From NCBI GenBank assembly GCA_015485945.1, contig WFSM01000113.1, positions 1-14,210 on the forward strand: a DNA stretch of 14,210 bases. Reading direction: 5' to 3'. Below are positions 6,176-12,934 of this stretch, piece after piece. The DNA is from Candidatus Bipolaricaulota bacterium (GTDB lineage: Bacteria > Bipolaricaulota > Bipolaricaulia > UBA7950 > UBA9294). The notes under the pieces are model-generated. The model ran no database searches and was not told the DNA's origin. It saw only the letters and a list, made by a program, of their open reading frames with translations. Position 1 is the stretch's first letter; each line of letters opens with the position of its first letter. The translations under genes were made by a program, and so were the position numbers.

Positions 6176-8629
6176 ATGGACGTAGAGTGGGCGGCGGTTG
6201 GACTACAGCGGTTTGTCGCGGTTGACGGTGAGCGAGAATTCACCGTAGTCGATGGCCAGGTACAGACCGCTATCCCAACCGGGTCTGAACTGCGCGTTGG
6301 ATACGGCGTTCCCGGCGACGAGGTGATAGATCTGTACGCTATCGCCCGCGCTGTCCTTCCCACCCTGGCCGATCACAGCCTGACCGGATTGTGCACGTAC
6401 TTCGGGATCGCTGCCGCTCCCGGCGTGCGCATGGTCGCGCTGCTCGCGGCACTAACCGAAACAGCGCTCCATCTTTCTCCCGATCTCCTGGCGGTACTCG
6501 GCCGCCTGTTGCCCGGGGCAACTGGCGAGTTTGTCCGCGGTCTTGCCCCCCGCGCGGCGGTGACCCCACCTCCAGCCGCGCCATCCCCATCCCCGTCACC
6601 GTCACCTCCGGTGGCACCGGTGACACTGGATGACGCGTTTTCCGATGCTGGTGTGCTCGGGCGTGGGTTCGCCGCGTTTGAAGACCGCCCGGGACAGCAG
6701 GAGATGGCGCGGCTAGTGGCGCGCACGGTTACCGGCGGCGGAACGTTACTGGTGGAGGCGGGACCGGGAACGGGTAAGACATTTGCCTATCTCGTTCCTG
6801 CCCTCATTTACCTGCGCGATCATCCTCAGACGCGTATCGTTGTCTCCACCCGCACGAAGCAGCTTCAGGAACAACTTTACTTTAAGGACCTCCCGTTTCT
6901 CCTCCCGCGGGTCGCTCCGAATGCGCACGCTGCCCTGCTGAAGGGGCGGGAGAACTATCTGTGCCTGCGCCAATGGCAAACGTTGTTCCCCGAGCTTGCC
7001 GGCGGGCTGGATAGCGAGATTCTCCCTGCGCTTGCCGCCCTTGCCGGATGGCTGTTCCGCAGCAGAACTGGCGATATTGAGGAGAATCACGCGTTTCTTT
7101 CTGATCCCGCTGGCCGCCGGCTGTGGCCGCGCCTTGCCGACAATCCGCACCGCTGTGTGGGCACGTTCTGCCCGTTTTATAGCGATTGTTTTTCCGTCGT
7201 CGCCCGCCGGCGAGCGCGGGAGGCCAACATCGTCGTCGTCAACCACGCGCTTCTGTTCGCCGACCTCGCCACTGACCGCTCCATCCTTGGGAATTACGAT
7301 TATCTGATCGTCGACGAGGCGCACGCCCTCGAGGGGGCGGCGCGGAATGCGTTCACCGCTACTCTGTCTCCGTCTACGTTGGATGGGTTCCTGTGGGACG
7401 TCCACCATCGCCGCGGCGCCCGTGACAGCGGGTGGGTGACCCGAATTCCGTTGGCGATGGACGATCCCCGTGTTGTTCGCATCAAAGAACTGGTGGACCA
7501 ACTGCGGACCGCGAACGGGCGTGTGTTCACACACATCGGAACCGCTCTCCCCCCCGAGCCCCGGGCCGCTCTCCCAGCAATAACAGATTTTGTGGGGGAT
7601 GGGGAACGAATCACGGCGTTGCTCGGACAGTTGACCGCGACAATTGCTGCGGTGGAGGAGGAATTGGAGCCGGATGTAATCCAGCGTGAAGGGGAACGAC
7701 TACGCGGAGAGGCAGATGCGGTTTCGGGATTGTATAGCACGTTGTTTGCCCCCGCTGAGGATACGGAGGTCAAGTGGTACGAACACCGCGACAGTGAGTT
7801 GCGGTTGCATGCCTCGCCACTCGCCGTTGACGAGATCATCGCCGCCTCTCTCTACCCACACTTACGCGGGCTCGTCCTCACGTCAGCGACGCTATCCCTC
7901 AGCGGCGGGTTCGATTACGTAGAACGCACTCTCGGATTGAAGGACGCCCCCGCGCCAGTAAACCATGCGGTGGTGCCAAACCCGTTTTCCTACCGCGACA
8001 AAATGCGGGTGTATCTGCCGACGTTCCTCCCGGCGGTGAACGGCGAATCGGCCGATTACGCCGCCGCGCTCGTTGCCATGATCGAGGAGATCGCGGCACA
8101 AATTCAGCGCAAAACGCTCGTGCTGTTTACGTCTTATCGCCTGTTGAATGCGGTGCACGCCCGGCTCGCTGGTAAGGTTACCGCTCAAGGAATCGACGGC
8201 CCGCGGGCGAAATTGATCGAACGGTTTCGCGGCAGCGACGGCGGTGCGGTCCTCCTGGGAACGGACTCGTTTTGGGAGGGGGTCGATTTCCCGGGCAAGG
8301 ACCTCGAAATCCTCATCATCACACGGCTTCCGTTTCCTGTGCCCACCGATCCGATCACCGCGGCGATGAGCGCGCGGATAGCAGCGGTGGGTCGGGACCC
8401 GTTTTATGAGCTCGCGGTTCCTCAGGCAGTGCTCAAGTTTCGCCAAGGGGTGGGACGGCTGATTCGTACGCGGACGGATCGGGGAGCGGTGATCATCACC
8501 GATCGCCGTGTGGTGGAAAAGGGCTACGGCAAGGTATTTCTCTCCTCGTTGCCCGTGGGAGCGCAGGCGGTTGGCACCGGGGAGGAATTGCTGTCACGGT
8601 TGACGGCGTGGTTTGCCGCATCCGATTAG
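6176..8629 (+). CDS. dinG: DinG/XPD-like ATP-dependent DNA helicase with eroded exonuclease N-terminus
   Basis: This 817-residue superfamily-2 helicase belongs to the DinG/XPD iron-sulphur family, 5'-3' helicases that unwind forked, R-loop or damaged DNA. Walker A is EAGPGTGKT (194-202). Four cysteines in the usual 4Fe-4S positions are Cys263 (NYLC), Cys327, Cys332 and Cys338. The DEAH box is Asp380-His383. Motif III-like LTSATLSLSGGF follows, and motif VI is QGVGRLIR (757-764). Residues 1 to about 115 resemble a shortened DnaQ-type exonuclease, the domain often fused in front of DinG in Firmicutes: FVAVDGERE near the start, then LARAVLP-like and HSL...YFGI patterns. The usual HxxxxD catalytic segment is absent. 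A Pro/Ser-rich linker follows (about 126-145). The ATG at 6176 is seven bases after the CBS stop and has only a weak ribosome-binding site. Upstream in-frame codons would run into the CBS gene. Confidence 0.88.
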   Translation: MDVEWAAVGLQRFVAVDGEREFTVVDGQVQTAIPTGSELRVGYGVPGDEVIDLYAIARAVLPTLADHSLTGLCTYFGIAAAPGVRMVALLAALTETALHLSPDLLAVLGRLLPGATGEFVRGLAPRAAVTPPPAAPSPSPSPSPPVAPVTLDDAFSDAGVLGRGFAAFEDRPGQQEMARLVARTVTGGGTLLVEAGPGTGKTFAYLVPALIYLRDHPQTRIVVSTRTKQLQEQLYFKDLPFLLPRVAPNAHAALLKGRENYLCLRQWQTLFPELAGGLDSEILPALAALAGWLFRSRTGDIEENHAFLSDPAGRRLWPRLADNPHRCVGTFCPFYSDCFSVVARRRAREANIVVVNHALLFADLATDRSILGNYDYLIVDEAHALEGAARNAFTATLSPSTLDGFLWDVHHRRGARDSGWVTRIPLAMDDPRVVRIKELVDQLRTANGRVFTHIGTALPPEPRAALPAITDFVGDGERITALLGQLTATIAAVEEELEPDVIQREGERLRGEADAVSGLYSTLFAPAEDTEVKWYEHRDSELRLHASPLAVDEIIAASLYPHLRGLVLTSATLSLSGGFDYVERTLGLKDAPAPVNHAVVPNPFSYRDKMRVYLPTFLPAVNGESADYAAALVAMIEEIAAQIQRKTLVLFTSYRLLNAVHARLAGKVTAQGIDGPRAKLIERFRGSDGGAVLLGTDSFWEGVDFPGKDLEILIITRLPFPVPTDPITAAMSARIAAVGRDPFYELAVPQAVLKFRQGVGRLIRTRTDRGAVIITDRRVVEKGYGKVFLSSLPVGAQAVGTGEELLSRLTAWFAASD
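6553..6614 (+). repeat. Pro/Ser low-complexity linker in the helicase gene
   Basis: This short run of CCN-TCN codons encodes alternating proline and serine, including about four consecutive Pro-Ser pairs. It forms a flexible tether between the eroded exonuclease-like part and the helicase core. The repeat is imperfect at the DNA level (CATCCC and GTCACC units) and could vary in length between strains. Confidence 0.6.
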
Positions 8630-8632
8630 GTG

Positions 8633-8661
8633 TTGACTTTACCGTGATGTCCGTAGAGAAT
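8633..8661 (+). promoter_or_regulatory. Putative sigma-70 promoter of the ftsZ operon
   Basis: TTGACT (8633-8638, 5 of 6 matches) is followed after 17 bases by GAGAAT (8656-8661, 4 of 6 matches, with the key A2 and T6 present). Transcription would start near 8668, giving a leader of about 20 bases. That leader contains AAGGA at 8678-8682, six bases before the ftsZ ATG. Unlike miaB, this gene therefore seems to use an ordinary leader and ribosome-binding site. The promoter sits directly after the helicase stop, with no terminator visible between them. Confidence 0.55.
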
Positions 8662-8688
8662 AAGACTTGCGCATGACAAGGATGGTGA

Positions 8689-10041
8689 ATGCACATGGAT
8701 AGGCGTCCGCGGGGCGAAGAGGAGCACGACAGATGGCATGCAGTGTTGGATGCAATCGATGATCGCATCCTGCGTGCCTGTTTGCCCAAGGATCCCAGCG
8801 CTGTCAGCGTCGATTCTGACCAAATAACGATCGCAGTTGATTCTGAGTTTAAACGGGAGTACTGCCGCCGCAAACAAGCGAAGTTGGAAAACGCCGTTGT
8901 GCAGGTGTTCGGGCCACGGCGGGTGGTGATTGGCGATCTGCCGCTCCTCGCAAAAGCGGAAACTTCGCCGCCGATAAAGCCGGGGACGACGGCTCGCATC
9001 GCTGTTCTCGGGGTCGGTGACGGCGGCGTGAACGCCGTCGACCGGATGCGCGCTGAGCAACTGCACGGAGTGCGCCTGATCGCCGTTGACACTGATAAGC
9101 AGGTCCTTGGGCTGTCCCACGCCGATGAGACTCTCCAACTGGGGATGGACATCACCGGCGGGCGCGGCACCGGAGGTGATGAGGAAAAAGGGCGCAAGGC
9201 GGCGCAGGAATCGCGGTGGGAGATTGCTGCGTTGCTCAAGGGAATGGACCTGGTGTTCGTTACCGCCGGACTCGGCGGGGGAACGGGAACCGGCGCTAGT
9301 CCGGTTATCGCCGAGATCGCCCGTGAAAATGGTGCGCTCACGATCGGTGTAGTGACGCGGCCGTTTTCGTTTGAGGGGACGGTGCGGCAAGCACGGGCAC
9401 GGGAAGGGCTCAAACAGCTGCGGGCGACGGTGGACGTGCTGATCGCCATCTCCAATGACCGTCTCCTCGAAACGGCGGCAAAGGGACTGGCGATGACTAA
9501 GGCGTTCGAACTCGCCGATGGAATCCTGCATCAAGGCGTGCGTGGGATCTCTGACCTTGTGACGGTGCGGGGGATAGTCAACCTTGATTTTGCTGATATC
9601 AGAAACGTCCTCGCCGGAGCGGGGGAAGCAATGATGGGAATGGGAGAAGCGAGTGGGGATGGGCGCGCCCTGACCGCGGCCAAGCTGGCAAGCTCCAATC
9701 CACTCCTGGAAGGAGGGTCGATCCGCGGCGCCCGCAAGATGATAATGAACGTCACCGGCGGTCCGGACCTCACTCTGGGCGAGGTAACCAGTGCCGCCGA
9801 CCTGATCCGCCGGGTGGCCGCAACTGAGTGTGATCTCGTATTCGGCGCGGTGGTCAACCCGGAATTGGCGGACGTCATCAAAATTACGGTTATCGCCGCT
9901 GACTTTCAGGCGCCGCAGGAGACGATAAATAAAGAACATCCCCCCAAGCGGGAACGGATCCAGCTTGATAAGAACCTCGATGTGCCTACGTTCCTCCGGC
10001 GCAACCGCCCCACTGCCGACGAAGACGATACGACCGACTGA
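8689..10041 (+). CDS. ftsZ: Cell-division GTPase FtsZ with a novel N-terminal domain
   Basis: FtsZ is the tubulin-like GTPase that polymerises into the division ring. The core starts near residue 102 with IAVLGVGDGGVNAV (104-117). The tubulin signature GLGGGTGTG is at 194-202, and VVTRPFSFEG at 221-230. The T7 loop NLDFAD (298-303) keeps both acidic residues that complete the GTPase site in the next subunit. The C-terminal peptide LDVPTFLRR (430-438), used for FtsA/ZipA-type tethering, is intact. Departures from consensus include Asp111 in the glycine loop, DTD where NTD is usual (134-136), and GRGTGGDEE in place of GLGAGANPE. Residues about 11-84 form an extra domain absent from ordinary FtsZ (W16, then ITIAVDSEFKREY, ending FGPRRVVIG). 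It resembles DnaA domain I or the DnaX small module. AAGGA six bases upstream supports this ATG. A second ATG two codons later is possible. Confidence 0.93.
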   Translation: MHMDRRPRGEEEHDRWHAVLDAIDDRILRACLPKDPSAVSVDSDQITIAVDSEFKREYCRRKQAKLENAVVQVFGPRRVVIGDLPLLAKAETSPPIKPGTTARIAVLGVGDGGVNAVDRMRAEQLHGVRLIAVDTDKQVLGLSHADETLQLGMDITGGRGTGGDEEKGRKAAQESRWEIAALLKGMDLVFVTAGLGGGTGTGASPVIAEIARENGALTIGVVTRPFSFEGTVRQARAREGLKQLRATVDVLIAISNDRLLETAAKGLAMTKAFELADGILHQGVRGISDLVTVRGIVNLDFADIRNVLAGAGEAMMGMGEASGDGRALTAAKLASSNPLLEGGSIRGARKMIMNVTGGPDLTLGEVTSAADLIRRVAATECDLVFGAVVNPELADVIKITVIAADFQAPQETINKEHPPKRERIQLDKNLDVPTFLRRNRPTADEDDTTD

Positions 10042-10050
10042 GGTGCGGGG

Positions 10051-12288
10051 ATGACTAAACAGGCAGACGGTGCAGATATCTATCGGCAATTGGTCGATAC
10101 ATCTCTCCTCAGCATCTTCGTCGTTCGAACGGGCAAGATCGTGTTTGTTAATCGAACCGGCGCTGCGCTTTTGGGACGGGACGGCGCTGACATCATCGGG
10201 ATGGCATTGGACGAGGTCATCGCCGTGGGCGCCCCCAACTTCTCATTGGAGGATATTCCGACATTGGCATGGCGACGGGCTGAAGTACGTGCCCCTTCCG
10301 GAGAGGCAACGGTGGTGGATGTACGCCGGACGGCGTTTACGTACAACGGTGTGTCGGCCCACATTGTGCTTATGCGATCGGTCAGGGACGAGCAGCTGCA
10401 GGAAGGCGATATCACGGTGCAGTACAAGACCCTGATGGAAAAACTCGCCGACGTGGTGTTCGTCATTGACCTCAACGGTAGGTTTGCGTTTCTCAATCCC
10501 GGATTTACCCGCGTCACTGGCTACCCACGGCAAGACTGGATCGGCCGTCGATTTACAGAACTCGTGGCGCCGGAATATGCCCAGTTTACCTTGGACCGGT
10601 TCCGCGTCGGCCCGCCACCGGACGGTGTGTCGCAGTACAAGATCGAGATAATCAGCGGCAGCGGTGAGCGGATCCCGATCGAGATCAGGGTCACGGCGCT
10701 ACATGATGAGAATGGCGATGAGATCGGACGGATCGGGACGGCACGTGACGTGAGCGAGCAACAGCGAGTGGAGGAGGAACTGCGGCGCACCAACGCCGAG
10801 CTGGACATGATCCTGAACACGATGGGTGAGGGGGTGGTCGTTCTCGACGCCCGTCATCGGATGGTACGCATGAACCGGAAAGCGCATGAGCTATTTGGAT
10901 ACAATCATGAAGAAATAGTGGGAAAAGATTACACGTTCTGGTGCCATCCCGAGTTCATCCCCATCCTACAACAAAAGCTCGCCGAACGGGAAACGGGACG
11001 TACAACGACGTACGAAGCGCACTTCCTCCGCAAAGGGTCGGATTCATTCTACGCTCAGGTGACAGCGGTGCCGATCACCGGTCCGAACGGCACGTTCAAG
11101 GGATCAATCGGGTGCCTGCGCGATGTGACGCACGAACGGGAACTTATCCGCCGCGTGGAGGAGCTGAGCGAGTTCAACCGGCGGTTGATCGAGCTTGCTG
11201 ACGTGTGGATAAACGTTATCGACACTGACAATAAAGTGTTGCTGTGGAACCGGGAAGCGGAGCGAATAAGCGGCTATGCCCGTGAAGAGGTCGAAGGGCA
11301 CGCCAAAGTGTGGGAGTGGTTATACCCCGATCCCGATTACCGCCAGGAGATGATGAAGGCGCAAAAACAGGCGCGGCAACGGGCCGCCGCCATCCGCCCA
11401 GTGGAGGGGAAAATTCACACCAAGTCGGGAGCGGAGCGGATTATTGCCTGGCGTGGACGCCCTGTTCCACTCGCTGACGGCGGCCACGGCTGGCTCGTCG
11501 TCGGCCACGACGTCACTGAGGAACGAAACCGGGAGGTGAGCTTGCGCGAGTACGCCACGTTAATCGAAAAGATGAACCGGGAACGCACGCAGTTGCTGTC
11601 CATGGCCGCTCACGAATTACGCACCCCGCTCACCGTGATTCGGGGGTACGCAGACTTAATGAAGCGCGATCGCGCTCTTCCTACTGAGCAACGGGAGCGA
11701 TTGGATAAGATCAGCCGCCAGGCCGATCGGCTCAACGACCTGGTAACACGACTGCTTGCGGTGGCGCGGGTGGATGCGGAAACTGGGCATCTATCCCCAA
11801 TACAGGTCCCTGTTTCCACGTTAATCGACAAGGCAGTGCGCACGGTGGAACCGATGCTCGCCGATGAGCCAGACCGGCTTGAAGTCACGGTGGCGGGTGG
11901 TCTCACGGTGTACGCCGATCCCGATGCCGTGGAGGAGATCCTGCTCAATTTGTTAACCAATGCGGTTGCGTACACCCCGGCTCCAGGGCGGATTATGATA
12001 CGGGCGTACGATCACGATGATGCCGTTCGCATTGATGTTGCCGACGAGGGGATCGGGATCGAGAAAACAGAGCAAGAGAGCATCTTCACCGAGTTCTACC
12101 GTACACCGCGGGGACGCGTGTTGAATCGGAACGGCAGCGGTGTTGGACTCGCCGTCGTGAAACGGCTTGTAGAACGGTCGGGCGGCAAGATATGGGTAAA
12201 AAGCACGGGATACGGTAACGGAAGCACTTTTTCATTCACGCTTCCCCGTGCGGATAAGGGAGTGACGAATGCGCGTCTTGATTTGTGA
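10051..12288 (+). CDS. Soluble four-PAS sensor histidine kinase
   Basis: This 745-residue sensor kinase has no hydrophobic segment long enough to cross a membrane, so it should sense an intracellular signal. Four PAS-type regions are visible at about 8-115, 125-240, 248-365 and 375-492. The last three have clear PAS endings (GTARDVSEQ, GCLRDVTHE, VGHDVTEE). HisKA follows, with phosphoacceptor His521 in AAHELRTPL. The HATPase domain has an N-box (LLNLLTNA, 631-638), G1 box DEGIG (665-669) and G2 box GSGVGL (695-700). All key catalytic residues are present. A GAGGTG ribosome-binding site overlaps the ftsZ stop, nine bases from it, and the gene's 3' end overlaps the response regulator by 20 bases. 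It is therefore very probably cotranscribed with ftsZ and partnered with the next gene. Heme or flavin ligands of the PAS domains cannot be judged by eye. Confidence 0.92.
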   Translation: MTKQADGADIYRQLVDTSLLSIFVVRTGKIVFVNRTGAALLGRDGADIIGMALDEVIAVGAPNFSLEDIPTLAWRRAEVRAPSGEATVVDVRRTAFTYNGVSAHIVLMRSVRDEQLQEGDITVQYKTLMEKLADVVFVIDLNGRFAFLNPGFTRVTGYPRQDWIGRRFTELVAPEYAQFTLDRFRVGPPPDGVSQYKIEIISGSGERIPIEIRVTALHDENGDEIGRIGTARDVSEQQRVEEELRRTNAELDMILNTMGEGVVVLDARHRMVRMNRKAHELFGYNHEEIVGKDYTFWCHPEFIPILQQKLAERETGRTTTYEAHFLRKGSDSFYAQVTAVPITGPNGTFKGSIGCLRDVTHERELIRRVEELSEFNRRLIELADVWINVIDTDNKVLLWNREAERISGYAREEVEGHAKVWEWLYPDPDYRQEMMKAQKQARQRAAAIRPVEGKIHTKSGAERIIAWRGRPVPLADGGHGWLVVGHDVTEERNREVSLREYATLIEKMNRERTQLLSMAAHELRTPLTVIRGYADLMKRDRALPTEQRERLDKISRQADRLNDLVTRLLAVARVDAETGHLSPIQVPVSTLIDKAVRTVEPMLADEPDRLEVTVAGGLTVYADPDAVEEILLNLLTNAVAYTPAPGRIMIRAYDHDDAVRIDVADEGIGIEKTEQESIFTEFYRTPRGRVLNRNGSGVGLAVVKRLVERSGGKIWVKSTGYGNGSTFSFTLPRADKGVTNARLDL

Positions 12289-12934
12289 GGACGAACCCGA
12301 GATTGCGGACATGTTGGCGAGTTTTCTCGCCGCCGACGGGCACGAACCGATCATTGCGTTAACCGGGGCGGAGGGACTGGCGCGATTTGCCCACGATTCT
12401 CCTGATCTCGTCCTCCTCGACGTGATGCTTCCTGACGTAGCCGGGTGGGATGTACTGACGGAGATTAGAAAAACGAGCAACCGGCCGGTGGTGCTCCTCA
12501 CGGCATTAGGGCGGCTCGATGATAAGGTGAAGGGTCTATCGTTGGGAGCGGACGATTACATCGAGAAGCCATTTGCGTGGGAAGAGGTGCGGGCGCGGAT
12601 CGCCGCGGTGATGCGGCGCTATCGCCCAGTTTCTCCGGGGATTACGGTGGACGACCTCCAGAAAGTGGTGCTGGTACACGGCAGGGCGGTGCACCTGTCG
12701 CGCAAGGAATACCGGCTATTCAAGCTCCTCTATTCCGAGCCCGGCAAGGTGTTCTCGCACACTGAAATCATCGCCAAGCTATGGCCGCGCGATGCGTACG
12801 CCACCCCACAGGATGTGCAGAAGTACGTGTACCTGCTGCGGCGCAAGATCGAAGACGATCCAGCGCACCCGCGATTCATTCAAACGGTACACGGGTTCGG
12901 GTACCGATTTACTGGGCAGGAGGACGCACCGTAA
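12269..12934 (+). CDS. OmpR/PhoB-family response regulator
   Basis: This 221-residue regulator is the likely partner of the upstream kinase. The receiver domain (1-118) has the acidic pair Glu7-Asp8, phosphoacceptor Asp51 (LVLLDVMLPD), Thr78 (LLTA) and Lys100 (YIEKPF). The C-terminal winged helix (about 125-215) is of the Trans_reg_C type, with LSRKEYRLFKLL, an LWPRDAYATPQDVQKYVYLLRRKI-like recognition region shown here only in part, and the final TVHGFGYRF signature. It should bind DNA when phosphorylated, with unknown targets. An AAGGGAG ribosome-binding site lies upstream of the ATG inside the kinase gene, and the 20-base overlap implies coupled translation. Its last 26 bases overlap the convergent PKD-repeat gene on the other strand. 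Length and residues are normal for the family. Confidence 0.95.
   Translation: MRVLICEDEPEIADMLASFLAADGHEPIIALTGAEGLARFAHDSPDLVLLDVMLPDVAGWDVLTEIRKTSNRPVVLLTALGRLDDKVKGLSLGADDYIEKPFAWEEVRARIAAVMRRYRPVSPGITVDDLQKVVLVHGRAVHLSRKEYRLFKLLYSEPGKVFSHTEIIAKLWPRDAYATPQDVQKYVYLLRRKIEDDPAHPRFIQTVHGFGYRFTGQEDAP

Noticed and set aside
8626..10089. Long minus-strand open frame (487 codons) opposite ftsZ
   Set aside because: It lies entirely antisense to a well-supported ftsZ, is rich in Arg, His and Pro, and has no recognisable motif. It is a codon-bias shadow.
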